DNA of 64,000 nucleotides from Nocardiopsis sp. FIRDI 009 (GTDB taxonomy: Bacteria > Actinomycetota > Actinomycetes > Streptosporangiales > Streptosporangiaceae): positions 111,271 to 175,270 of the forward strand of contig NZ_QPNC01000005.1 of the NCBI RefSeq assembly GCF_003386285.1, written 5' to 3'. Shown here one piece after another: positions 16,983 to 25,582 of the stretch (position 1 is its first letter; every line of letters begins with the position of its first letter). The notes under the pieces are model-generated. The model was given only the letters and a program-made list of their open reading frames with translations. It did no database searches and had not been told where the DNA came from. A program made the position numbers and the translations under genes.

Positions 16983-18053
16983 ATGAGACTTCACCCCTTC
17001 GCCGCCGCGTGTGCGGCGGCGCTGCTGTGCGCCGCGCTCGCCTCCTGCGCGGGAGACGACGAACCCGCCCAGGACACGGCCGAGACACCCGTCGGCGCGG
17101 TCGCCGAGCCGACCGCGGGCGAGTCCGGGTCCGGTGAACCCGGCTCCGACGAGGCGGACGAGTCCAGCCCCCCGGAGGAGAGCGCGGAGGCGGAACCGGT
17201 CCGTGTGCCCGTGGGATGGGCCGCCGAGTCCCTGGAGACGGAGGGGGACGAGCTGCCGGGCGTGACGGGGGGTTCCGGAGGGGAGACCGTCACCGCCTCC
17301 GACGGCGAGGAGCTGGCCGATCTGCTCGTGGCGGAGGAACCCCTGACCATCGAGGTGAGCGGGGAGATCGACCTCGGCGGTGCGGTGGCGGTCGGTTCGG
17401 ACAAGACCCTCGTGGGCGCCGACGGGGGCGCCGAGCTCACCGGTGGACGTCTGGTGGTCGACGGCTCCGCCAACGTCGTCCTGACCAACCTGCGGATGGC
17501 GACCGGTGGTACGGCCGTCGTGATCCGTGACGGGGCGCGTCACGTGTGGGTGGACGGCTCCACATTCACCGGCGGCGGCGGTTCGGCCCTGGTGACGGTC
17601 AGCGGTGGGGCCGACCACGTGACCCTGTCCTGGAACCACTTCCGTGACGCGGAGGCCGCGGTGGACATCGGTGGTGAGGACGAGAAGCCCGGGGCGCTGC
17701 GGGTGACGCTCCACCACAACTTCTTCGACGGGACCTCCGCCCGCAACCCGCGCGTGCGCAACGCCGAACACGTGCACGTGTTCAACAACTACTTCCGGTC
17801 CAACAGCGAGTACGGTGTCGACTCCGGCCTCGACGCCAACGTCCTGGTGGAGGGCAACTACTTCCAGGGCACGGCGCTGTCGGCCTCCAGCGGGGGAGAG
17901 GAACCCGGCAACCTCGTCACCCGGAACAACCTGCTCGTGGACTCGGCGCAGCCCGAGCTGCGCGGTGAGGTCTCCGACCCCCCCTACGACTACGAACCCG
18001 ACGACACCGTCACCGTTCCGGACCTGGTCGGCACAGGCGCGGGGGTCAGCTGA
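16983..18053 (+). CDS. Pectate-lyase-like (polysaccharide lyase family 1) lipoprotein
   Basis: Probably a cell-attached pectate/polygalacturonate lyase. It has 356 residues. MRLHPFAAACAAALLCAALASC is a lipoprotein signal with the acceptor cysteine at 22, which decides the ATG at 16983 (GGAAAG upstream) over the GTG at 16926. An acidic Glu/Ser/Pro linker of about 70 residues is followed by a right-handed parallel beta-helix. VTLSWNHFRDAEAA, VTLHHNFFDGTSARNPRVR and HVFNNYFRSNSEYGVDSG match the PL1 core, including the RNPR(V/A)R arginine segment of the active site. The catalytic domain, at about 250 residues, is shorter than in characterised PelB/PelC enzymes, so activity is unproven. Its end overlaps the convergent neighbour by 8 bp. 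Confidence 0.85.
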   Translation: MRLHPFAAACAAALLCAALASCAGDDEPAQDTAETPVGAVAEPTAGESGSGEPGSDEADESSPPEESAEAEPVRVPVGWAAESLETEGDELPGVTGGSGGETVTASDGEELADLLVAEEPLTIEVSGEIDLGGAVAVGSDKTLVGADGGAELTGGRLVVDGSANVVLTNLRMATGGTAVVIRDGARHVWVDGSTFTGGGGSALVTVSGGADHVTLSWNHFRDAEAAVDIGGEDEKPGALRVTLHHNFFDGTSARNPRVRNAEHVHVFNNYFRSNSEYGVDSGLDANVLVEGNYFQGTALSASSGGEEPGNLVTRNNLLVDSAQPELRGEVSDPPYDYEPDDTVTVPDLVGTGAGVS

Positions 18054-18981
18054 ACGAGTGGTACTCGTGCGTCTCGCCGATCCCGTCCGCCGACCGTAGG
18101 ACGAGTCTTCGCGGGTACCCCTCCTCGTCGATCCACAGGTCGAACTGGGTGCCCTCCACGGTGGTGAGGGTGTTGCTTCCCGTGGCGGTGTCATAGCCGC
18201 CCCGTAGGGAGGTGAAGATGCCGGTGTACAGGTAGGTGTCGTGGGCGACGGTCCGACCCGACCACTCCAGCTCCACTCTCTCCCTGCCCGCGAACGCGAG
18301 GTCGGTGGAGGTGGCCAGGATCCTCTCCAGGTGGACCGAGGCGAACGCGTCGGAGCACAGGTAGCGGTCGGCCTCGTCGGGCGGGTCCAGGACGGTCAGT
18401 CCTCGTACCCCGGCGTCGGCCGTCATCAGCAGTTGTCCGGAGCCCATCTGGTAGCGCTCGATCGTCGTCCCGGTGGTGGTCTGGAAGACGTGTTCGAACG
18501 CCGGGTTCCGTGTCGCGTCGTAGACCACCCGCCCCTCACCCAGGACGTCCTCCGGCCAGGGTTCGGTACCGGATGTGGAGGGGGCAGGGGCGGCCGGGGG
18601 CGCAGTGTCGTCGTCCCGTCCCTCCGCATCCTCCCCGGCGGCGCCGGAGCCCTCTGTGGAGCCGTCGATCTCGTACACGGAGAAGGTGATCCGGAAGGCT
18701 GCGACATCGCCCACGATGTCGGTGGCCGCACCGATGAAGGCGCGGGCGTCGTCGGGGGTCACCCCGTCGACGGACGGATCCGGCACGACCGTGCCGGGGC
18801 CGCCCGCGAGGTCCTGGGAGGGGGGATCGTCCCCCACGGTGAGCTTGGTGACACCCCAACCGGTCGCGACCACCGTGAAGCAGACCAGGACCACGGCCAG
18901 GGACACCCACCAGTCGGGCTGTGCCGCGACGGGGACCTGATCCTGCACGTCCTCAGCGGGTGAGGTGTCCGGTATCGACAT
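18046..18981 (-). CDS. Membrane-anchored protein of unknown function with a lipoprotein-carrier-like exposed domain
   Basis: The 311-residue protein starts at an ATG (MSIPDTSPAED). There is a short cytoplasmic N-terminus, one membrane helix at about 25-48 (VSLAVVLVCFTVVATGWGVTKL), then an exposed domain. That domain, with FRITFSVYEIDG..., a disordered Ala/Pro insert, RVVYDATRNPAFEHVFQTTTGTTIERYQMG and FDLWIDEEGYPRRLVLRSADGIG, looks like the half-barrel of LppX/LprG-like lipid-binding proteins. That assignment is by pattern only. The two cysteines do not form a lipobox. The gene overlaps the pectate-lyase-like gene tail to tail by 8 bp. Confidence 0.7.
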   Translation of the reverse strand: MSIPDTSPAEDVQDQVPVAAQPDWWVSLAVVLVCFTVVATGWGVTKLTVGDDPPSQDLAGGPGTVVPDPSVDGVTPDDARAFIGAATDIVGDVAAFRITFSVYEIDGSTEGSGAAGEDAEGRDDDTAPPAAPAPSTSGTEPWPEDVLGEGRVVYDATRNPAFEHVFQTTTGTTIERYQMGSGQLLMTADAGVRGLTVLDPPDEADRYLCSDAFASVHLERILATSTDLAFAGRERVELEWSGRTVAHDTYLYTGIFTSLRGGYDTATGSNTLTTVEGTQFDLWIDEEGYPRRLVLRSADGIGETHEYHSFS

Positions 18982-19446
18982 CGACACGGGCTCGGCCTCG
19001 TTTCTGCGGTTCGGTGAACGGCCGGTGCGGCCGTGGGGGGTTGTTGCGGACCGTCGTCGCCTGACTCCGGGGTCGTGTGTACGTGGGGTGTGACGTGGTG
19101 ACTCGCTGTCCCGTTCGATGGTGGCACGGATACGGGGACCCACCGCCGCCACGAATCGAAACGCCCGGTGACCGTGTTCTGCCCTCGCCAGGAGCCCCGG
19201 GACACCGAAGATACGGGTCCGTGCACGTTCTCGCGGTGTTTCCGTGCACGTACCCGACTCCGATCCGTTCTGCGGCCGGTGGGCGGTCGCTCTCGGTACC
19301 CGGGTTCTGGCCGGTTGTGGCCGTGCTCCGGATGGGGCTTTCGGGCATTCCTCGCGAAGGGTTCGTGTCCGACCGTGAGCGGCGGCATGTGCGCGGCGGT
19401 CGGGCGGGAGGACCCGGTGCCGGAGGGGGTACGGCTCTCCACCAGG
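18982..19446. other. Intergenic region, no gene seen
   Basis: About 465 bp between two minus-strand genes. All open frames are short or biased like antisense frames. It probably carries the promoter for the membrane-anchored protein at 18981. No repeats or RNA gene were recognised. Confidence 0.35.
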
Positions 19447-20319
19447 TCAACCTCCCCCGAACGGGTGCGGGCTGCCGCGGCCGTACCGACGGATGGTTCG
19501 TTCCACGTGCCGCCGCTGCTCCTCCGTGCAACGCCAGCCACGCGCGGTGAGTTCACCCGCGATCCGGGCGATCAACCGGCCCGGGTGGCGGTGGAGGTCG
19601 TGGGGGCTGATCGAGAGCACGCTCCAGCCCCCGTCGCGCATGACCGAGTACCGCCACTCGTCCCTGAGCAGGGCTCGGCGGCCGGAGTGGTGCTCGGCGC
19701 TGTCGTACTCCAGCGCCACCCGGAACTCGGGCCAGCCCAGGTCGGCGTGGAGCGTTCCCTCGACCGTGGGCACCGGGCACTGGGGGGTGGCGGTGGGCAG
19801 TCGTGCGAGGCACAGCAGGACCCGGAGGTGGGACTCCGCGGGGGACTGGCTGCGTTCCGAGGCCAGCCGCAGGGCCGACGACAGGCGCTGGAACCGCTCC
19901 CGATGGCGTGTCGCGCACACGGTTCTGCCCAGCTGCGCCCGGGTGACCAGACCGCGGGACAGGAAGGCGTCCAGCCGTGCCGTGGCGACGAACAGGGAGG
20001 GAGCCCGGGCGGCGACGTCACAGGCGGTGCGCGCCGGTGTGGTGACCCGCACCGCCTCCACCACCGTCCGGTCCGCCTCCGGAACCCGTTCCCGGTGCGC
20101 GGTCACGGCCTGGTGGCAGACCCCGTGCACCCCCTTCGGGACGGCCACGTGCAGACGCGTCCTGGTGACCCGGGTTCCCCGGGGGTAGGCGTTGATCCCC
20201 CAGACGTAGGCGGCGGTGACGTCGCAGGTGACCGCGTCAGCGGAGATCAGGGCGAGGACGGGACGCAGGGTGCGCAGCAGGAGGGGACGGTCGGGGACGG
20301 GGTCGTCACTGTCGGTCAT
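19447..20319 (-). CDS. DUF559-like protein with restriction-endonuclease fold
   Basis: The 290-residue protein resembles a large actinobacterial family with an N-terminal AbiEi/winged-helix-like region and a C-terminal DUF559 (very-short-patch-repair-like) domain. The PD-(D/E)XK elements are visible: SPAESHLRVLL (Glu), LHADLGWPEFRVALEYDSAEHH (Asp and the E-x-D pair) and WSVLSISPHDLHRHP. The middle region, VTTPARTACDVAARAPSL...AVARLDAFL-like, matches the usual linker. The ATG at 20319 is preferred; a GTG at 20352 would add 11 residues. Function is unknown. Members are often near toxin-antitoxin or defence genes, but no partner is evident here. Confidence 0.8.
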   Translation of the reverse strand: MTDSDDPVPDRPLLLRTLRPVLALISADAVTCDVTAAYVWGINAYPRGTRVTRTRLHVAVPKGVHGVCHQAVTAHRERVPEADRTVVEAVRVTTPARTACDVAARAPSLFVATARLDAFLSRGLVTRAQLGRTVCATRHRERFQRLSSALRLASERSQSPAESHLRVLLCLARLPTATPQCPVPTVEGTLHADLGWPEFRVALEYDSAEHHSGRRALLRDEWRYSVMRDGGWSVLSISPHDLHRHPGRLIARIAGELTARGWRCTEEQRRHVERTIRRYGRGSPHPFGGG

Positions 20320-20386
20320 ACACCCAGATTCGGTGGTGCGGCCACGTGCCACAAGACCCGATCCGAACCTGTGGACAAGGCGGACG

Positions 20387-21484
20387 TCAGAGCATGGGGC
20401 CGGGTCCCGCCGCCAGGTGGATGTGGTCGACGTGGTCCTGGGTGTTGTTTCCCGTGTCCTGGTGGAAGCGCCTGACCTGCTCCCACGGCCCCACGGGGTC
20501 CCGGGAGGCGTTCCAGATGTGGTGGTCGTAGATGAGGCCCTTGACCCCCAGCTGCTGGGCGTTCTGGATCACCCAGTTGACCACCGTCAGGGCCGTGGCG
20601 TGCATCTCGGCGGTGGGCCGACCGCCGAGCCCGGCCATCATGTAGTCGATCGCCATGCCCTGACCGTGGTCGCTGCCGGGTTCGTAGCGCCATCCACCGG
20701 CCGTCAGGTAGAAGCCGCCGAACTCCTCCTGCAGCGTCTGGTGCACCGAGCACATGGTGGGATGAAGCTGACCCAGTGACGAACAGTCCACGACGGAGCC
20801 TCCGGAGTACGTGAGAGTGGGGTTGAACCTGTACTGGCCCTCCTGGTCGATGAGGTGCACATCGATCAGGGCCCTGGCCGCGTCGAGGTCGTCGATCGCG
20901 TCGCTTCCGCACGAGACGCGGCCGTCGCCCCGGGAACACTCGTAGGGCGGCTCGACGATGGCGATGGCGGAGGCGTTGCCGACGACCGTGTCGACCTCCT
21001 CCTCCGATCCGTCGCACACCACGTCGTTCCAGGCCCGCGAGGCGTCTTCCGCCAGCTCCCGTTGGCAGAGGGCACCGCGCACCTCCACCCGGATGATGTT
21101 GCCGCTGCGCCCCATGGCGTTGTCGCTGGCCCGAATGTCGGTGAGCACCGCCCCGTTGGCGCGCGCGTACTCCTCCGCCCGCGCCTTGGCGACCTCCTCG
21201 TCGAACCACGGCAGCGGGTACTCCCCGGCCAGGAGCTCCTCGGCGGCCCTGTCCTGGAGGGCGCTGGCCGCCGCGAGCGCCGCCGCGTCCGCGGCGGTCT
21301 GTGCCTGGGACCGCGTGTCGTTGGCGGCGCCGACCCGTACGAAGAGCAGGGTGAGGGCGAGCAGGGCGAGGGTGAGGCCGAAGACGAGCAGGATGTTGGC
21401 CTGGCCGAGGTCGTTCCGGCCCTGGAGGTGGCGCTGGGGGAGGGCGGAGGGCGTCGCGCTGGGGGAGGTCCGTCGCAGTCCCAT
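20387..21484 (-). CDS. TadG-like membrane anchor fused to a VanY/M15-like (ARB_07466-type) peptidoglycan peptidase domain
   Basis: The 365-residue protein carries, at about residues 24-62, the Tad pseudopilin signature: GQANILLVFGLTLALLALTL followed by NDTRSQAQTAADAAALAAA, as in TadE/TadG minor pilins. After an exposed middle region the last 140 residues look like the ARB_07466-like C-terminal domain, with zinc-site motifs of D-Ala-D-Ala peptidases: SDHGQGMAIDYM (S-x-H-x(3)-x-A-x-D pattern) and DHVDHIHL (H-x-H). All expected metal ligands are present, so hydrolase activity is possible. A pilin-type anchor joined to a wall peptidase fold suggests local remodelling of the wall for surface appendages. 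It lies downstream of the GT4 gene on the same strand. Confidence 0.8.
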   Translation of the reverse strand: MGLRRTSPSATPSALPQRHLQGRNDLGQANILLVFGLTLALLALTLLFVRVGAANDTRSQAQTAADAAALAAASALQDRAAEELLAGEYPLPWFDEEVAKARAEEYARANGAVLTDIRASDNAMGRSGNIIRVEVRGALCQRELAEDASRAWNDVVCDGSEEEVDTVVGNASAIAIVEPPYECSRGDGRVSCGSDAIDDLDAARALIDVHLIDQEGQYRFNPTLTYSGGSVVDCSSLGQLHPTMCSVHQTLQEEFGGFYLTAGGWRYEPGSDHGQGMAIDYMMAGLGGRPTAEMHATALTVVNWVIQNAQQLGVKGLIYDHHIWNASRDPVGPWEQVRRFHQDTGNNTQDHVDHIHLAAGPGPML

Positions 21485-21677
21485 GACTGACTTCCGTGGG
21501 GGGAGGGGCCCGCCCCGCGGGCGCGGGGAGACGGGGGTCGGTCGCGGAGGGGCCTCGGGGGTCGGCCGTCCTCACGCGTAGCTTATCCACCCCTGTCCGT
21601 GATCGGTAGGCCCTGTGGAGAACGTGGAGAACGGGGAGGGTCGCGCGAACCGGAGAGCGGAAGTCCCCCGAGGGCGG

Positions 21678-24098
21678 TCAGCGCAGGCGACGGCTGACCG
21701 CCTCCGCCATGTGCACGTCGGCCACGGTCACCATGAGGTCCCCGCCGCCCTGCGGCCCCACGGTCACCGAACGGACGAACGGCCCGCGGCTCCAACGGCG
21801 GCTGGTCCGCTGCGGAACCGCTCTCGCCCCCACTCGTCCCAGCGCCCCCGCCGGGCCCACGAGGAGCCGCAGCTGCCACACGGCCCTGAGCGCCAACGCG
21901 GCCCCGTGCTCGGCGCGGTCCAGCAGCGGCAGCGTTCCGACCAGGCGTCCCCCGGATGACGTGGTCACCTCGTGCAGCGGGAACCGCTGCCCCGCGGCAC
22001 TGCCCCGCACCACCTCCACCGCGCACTCCACACCCTCCGGCGGGGCCGTGTCCAGGCGGACGTCGAACCGCAGCCGGTCCCGGTGACGGCCCACCGGGCA
22101 CACCCGGACCTCGTCCACGCCCAGGGTCGGCGCCGCGGGCGAGGTCCGCAGCCCCAGCCGGTCGTTGACCGTGTAGTAGGGTCGCACCCGCGAGCCGTAC
22201 CCCCGGCGCGCCGTCACATGGCGCGCGGGATACTCGATGATCCGCCGGTAGCCCGCCACGCCGGAGAGATGGCGGCCCACCGTGTACTCCGACCCGTCGG
22301 ACGACACCAGGCGCAGCTCCCACTTCTCCGACTCGCCGTGCCGTCCCCGAACCACGGCCTCCGGGTCGATGACCCCCGTGAACCGTCCACTGGCCGCCAC
22401 CGGCGCGGAGAACTCCCGCACGATCCTGGACGCCGCGCGGTTGCGCACCGCGAGCCGGGCCCGCGCGTCCGCCCCCGTGTGACCCAGGACCCTCCCCTGA
22501 ACGGTGATCAGGCCGTCGGCCACCTCCACGTGCTCCACCTCGGCGTGCCGCTCCGAACGGCGCACGTGGAGGACGAGCCGTCCCTTCGGGGACCGGGCCG
22601 GGAGGACGAGTGAGAGGCGTTCCACGCGGTCGGGGGAGAGGGGGTATCCCTCCTGGCGGATCTCCACGTCCAGGATCGGCGCCTCCGCGCCCCCGTCCAC
22701 GCGCAGGACGTCCCACGTGTGAGCCGACAGCCGATCGGCCTCCGGGTCCACCACCACCTTCCCGTCCTCGTCGGGCGCCAGCGTCACGCGCTCGCGGTCC
22801 CGGACCAGCACGAGTCGCTCCGGCGGGTGCGTGAACGACAGCACCGCCCGGCCGTCCGACGCGCGGGCGCGTACGCGGCACGGAGCGGGGGGTTCGGGGC
22901 GGGGCGCGGGCACGAGGGAGGCGCCGGACAGCCGCTCCCCGGTCAGCCGGGCGAACAGGCGCTCGTGCTGGCGCACCACGTTGGCCGGATCGAACCGCGC
23001 GGAGTCGGTCAGCGCCGCACGGGACATCCGATGCCGCAGGCCGTCGTCGGCCATGAGCTCCTCCAGCCCGTGCGCGATGCCCTCCACGGACCTGTTCGGC
23101 ACCAGGATCCCGTCCTCCCCGTGGCGGATGATGGCCGCGGGGCCGTGCGGACAGTCGGTGCTCACGACCGGCAGTCCCGACCGCATCGCCTCCACGATCG
23201 TCATCCCGAAGGGTTCCTCGCTGGAGGTCACCGCAGCGAACGCCCCCTGGGCCCACGCCTCCTCGACCCTGGGGTGGGGGCCCATCAGCCAGACCCGGTC
23301 CTGCAACCCCAGAGAACCCACCAGACGGGCCAGTGTGTCGCGCAGGCCGCCGCGACCGTAGATGCGCAGCGTCCAGCCCGGGAAGTCGTCGCACACCATC
23401 GAGAAGGCCTGCACGAGCAGGTCGTGTCGCTTGCTGGGGGCCAGGCGGCCCGCGGCGACGATCGTGCGCGAGTCCTGGCCGGTGACGGTGAAGGGCGGGG
23501 CGGGGACCGAGTTCGGGATGGACAGGACCTCGACGCCGGGGAGCGGCATGCGGTCGGTGTAGGTCCGCGCGTCCGCCTCGGTCACCGTGACGAACGCGTC
23601 CAGGTGCGGATACTCCAGCTCCATGACCCTGCGCAGGGGAAGGGAGTGCTGCTCGTAGGTGAGGTGCTCCTGGCCGACCTTGACCACGCGGGAGGGGGCC
23701 GCGCGGGCGATCGCGACGTTCAGGCCGGGGCGGGTGCCCACGACGACGTCGGCGTCGGTGGTGGCGAGGTACTCCTCGATCCGGTCGTCGGTCAACCGGC
23801 TGTGCGTGGACCCGCGGGCGTCCTCCGGGGGGAACAGCAGCGGGGGCAGCCCGGCCCGCTCCGACCCCTCGTACAGCGGGCGTCCGCCGATCCCGGTGGC
23901 CCCGGAGTCCTGCCGGACGTCGACCAGCGGTCGCAGGCGCACCTGCGCGGGGACGGGAAGGACGGGTTCGGCGCGGTGCCGGAAGACCGAGACGATCTCC
24001 ACCTCGTGCCGGGCGGACAGCGCCGCCGCCTGGTTGGCCACCGTGCGGACCGTGCCACCGATGCCGTACATGTCGTTGATCAGATAGGTGATCTTCAC
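21678..24098 (-). CDS. Family 4 glycosyltransferase with a large C-terminal extension
   Basis: The 806-residue protein starts with an N-terminal GT-B glycosyltransferase (about residues 1-400): MKITYLINDMYGIGGTVRTVANQAAAL with the glycine loop for the acceptor side, IVAAGRLAPSKRHDLLVQAF, and SSEEPFGMTIVEAMRSGLPVVSTDCPHGP, the E-x7-E motif for the nucleotide sugar. The remaining 400 residues are beta-rich with repeated V-R-x-R and short hydrophobic strands and resemble the accessory regions of teichoic-acid or glycan-polymerising enzymes such as TagE-like proteins. No signal peptide or membrane helix is seen, so it acts in the cytoplasm or at the inner membrane face. The ATG at 24098 follows an AT-rich upstream region. 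The likely substrate is a wall or surface polymer, but it is not known. Confidence 0.88.
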   Translation of the reverse strand: MKITYLINDMYGIGGTVRTVANQAAALSARHEVEIVSVFRHRAEPVLPVPAQVRLRPLVDVRQDSGATGIGGRPLYEGSERAGLPPLLFPPEDARGSTHSRLTDDRIEEYLATTDADVVVGTRPGLNVAIARAAPSRVVKVGQEHLTYEQHSLPLRRVMELEYPHLDAFVTVTEADARTYTDRMPLPGVEVLSIPNSVPAPPFTVTGQDSRTIVAAGRLAPSKRHDLLVQAFSMVCDDFPGWTLRIYGRGGLRDTLARLVGSLGLQDRVWLMGPHPRVEEAWAQGAFAAVTSSEEPFGMTIVEAMRSGLPVVSTDCPHGPAAIIRHGEDGILVPNRSVEGIAHGLEELMADDGLRHRMSRAALTDSARFDPANVVRQHERLFARLTGERLSGASLVPAPRPEPPAPCRVRARASDGRAVLSFTHPPERLVLVRDRERVTLAPDEDGKVVVDPEADRLSAHTWDVLRVDGGAEAPILDVEIRQEGYPLSPDRVERLSLVLPARSPKGRLVLHVRRSERHAEVEHVEVADGLITVQGRVLGHTGADARARLAVRNRAASRIVREFSAPVAASGRFTGVIDPEAVVRGRHGESEKWELRLVSSDGSEYTVGRHLSGVAGYRRIIEYPARHVTARRGYGSRVRPYYTVNDRLGLRTSPAAPTLGVDEVRVCPVGRHRDRLRFDVRLDTAPPEGVECAVEVVRGSAAGQRFPLHEVTTSSGGRLVGTLPLLDRAEHGAALALRAVWQLRLLVGPAGALGRVGARAVPQRTSRRWSRGPFVRSVTVGPQGGGDLMVTVADVHMAEAVSRRLR

Positions 24099-24329
24099 CG
24101 CTTCCCCCGTGATCTCCCTGACCAGTGGGCTGTCAGAGGATCAGATTATGGGGGCATTTGTTATGAAATAAGTGATATCGGGGGAAATTTGGGAAGGTTT
24201 GCCCGGGTCTGTGCGTCCTTTGCGGGCCATTCACGCCGCTCTCAACAAAGCGGTGGAAAGAAGTGATGTGGGACACGCTGAGTCCGGCGGTCGGCGCGAT
24301 GGACGGGCCGTGGGGCGGGGGACCGAAGG

Positions 24330-25007
24330 TCAGTACGAGCGGGTGGCCTGCCACTGGCTCCAGGCGGGGCAGGGGGTTCCGTAGGTGTCGGCGATGTGCT
24401 CGATGCCCCACTCGATCTGGGCGGACGCGCTCTCAGTGAAGTCGGGCGGCATGGCGCCGTGTTCGTCGGCTCGGAAACCGGGGATGCCGACCGCGCCGGT
24501 CTCGGAGTCGATGAGGGTGTGGTCCCAGCCGGAGATGTTGGACCACAGGCTGTCCAGGCACTCCCACTCCTGGTCGGTCCAACCGCGGTCGCGGGCCCGG
24601 CTCATCCCGATCGCCTGGTTGTCGGCGGTGTTGGCGGAGTCGCCCTTCCACTCGTAGGTGCCCGGCTCCTCGGGACGGTCGGCCTCCAACCAGGTCCCGT
24701 CCCCGCAGTCGGGCCCCTCGACGAGGCACACCATCTGCCGCACACCTTCGTTGAACGTCCTGCTCAACTCCAGCTGGTAGACGGCGAGCATGATCGCCGC
24801 GACGAGCAGGGTGACCGCCGCGACCTCGGTGAACGCGGCTCCCCGGTCACCGTCCGGACCACGTGGGGGGCGTGCTCGGCCGGTGGTGGGCCGAAGGCGG
24901 CTCCGCACACGCGGCGGACCGTTGCGGTCGCCGGTCCGCCGGGGCGGGCCGGCGGGGGAGGGCCGTCGGGTGTCCCCGAGGAAGAAGGGGTCGTGGGGGG
25001 TGGGCAA
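24330..25007 (-). CDS. TadE-like anchor fused to a lytic-transglycosylase-like domain that lacks the catalytic glutamate
   Basis: The 225-residue protein starts at TTG, chosen because GGAGG lies 5 nt upstream. After a basic, Pro/Arg-rich cytoplasmic head, DRGAAFTEVAAVTLLVAAIMLAVYQLEL is a TadE-type hydrophobic segment with the conserved Glu. The exposed domain WTDQEWECLDSLWSNISGW...GAVGIPGF...IEWGIEHIADTYGTPCPAWSQW matches the small transglycosylase domain usually reading ECLxxLWxxESGW...GAYGIPQ...QIxWGLxYIxxRYGTPCxAW. The catalytic Glu of ESGW is replaced by Ile (NISGW), so cleavage is unlikely while glycan binding could remain. The gene lies 1 kb from the Flp pilin on the same strand. Confidence 0.78.
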   Translation of the reverse strand: MPTPHDPFFLGDTRRPSPAGPPRRTGDRNGPPRVRSRLRPTTGRARPPRGPDGDRGAAFTEVAAVTLLVAAIMLAVYQLELSRTFNEGVRQMVCLVEGPDCGDGTWLEADRPEEPGTYEWKGDSANTADNQAIGMSRARDRGWTDQEWECLDSLWSNISGWDHTLIDSETGAVGIPGFRADEHGAMPPDFTESASAQIEWGIEHIADTYGTPCPAWSQWQATRSY

Positions 25008-25043
25008 CGCCGCCTCCAGTCGCGTGATGGGAGCCGGGGGAGA

Positions 25044-25571
25044 TCAGGATATGGGAACGTCCTCGATCGGATCGAAGCCGGGGATTTCGACGTCCACCGA
25101 GTCAACGTCACTGGGAACGGAGAAGAGAGACCAGTAGGCGATTTGTTCGTTGGCGGGGATCTGACGCTTGAAGTCATAAGAGATGTCTCCTGAACACACA
25201 CAGGCTCCAGTACCGTCCATCACCGGATGGAATCTGTTGGTTCCGTCTGCGGCTACCAAGGTCACGCCCGAAAAGTAGGGTCCGGTGTATGTGTAAGAGC
25301 GGTCCGCAATCCAGGTGATGGAGATACTCTGGTTTGTGGGGTTCTCGATGCTCCATACAGCGGAGAGTAGGTTTCCGGACTTATTTCTGTTTACCTGGTG
25401 CACGTGGGCGTTAAGTCCATTTGATTGGGGCCAGTTGCCGGACGCGCTTCCGAGTGAATCGAGGTCCGTCGCTCGGGGAGGTGTAGACGAGGCGCCTGTG
25501 CTCCCTGGTACGGTGACGAGGAGAAGTACTGTGATAGTTGCAAGAAATATTCCACGAGTCGGTTTCTTCAT
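25044..25571 (-). CDS. Secreted protein, paralogue of the N-terminal domain of the adjacent OmpA-family lipoprotein
   Basis: The 175-residue protein has an N-terminal signal peptide (MKKPTRGIFLATITVLLLVTVPGSTGA). The ATG at 25571 is fixed by AAGGAG 6 nt upstream; a TTG one codon earlier is less likely. The mature part is one beta-rich domain whose C-terminal half matches the upstream protein: GACVCSGDISYDFKRQIPANE...PSDVDSVDVEIPGF...DVPIS against GSCLCQTLGGQISGGASE...PDDLESMTITTPLTPPIFDVPIS. Both keep a C-x-C pair. The DNA has visibly lower GC than its surroundings. The function is unknown; an extracellular or wall-bound partner of the lipoprotein is a reasonable guess. Confidence 0.75.
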   Translation of the reverse strand: MKKPTRGIFLATITVLLLVTVPGSTGASSTPPRATDLDSLGSASGNWPQSNGLNAHVHQVNRNKSGNLLSAVWSIENPTNQSISITWIADRSYTYTGPYFSGVTLVAADGTNRFHPVMDGTGACVCSGDISYDFKRQIPANEQIAYWSLFSVPSDVDSVDVEIPGFDPIEDVPIS

Positions 25572-25582
25572 CAACTTCTCCT

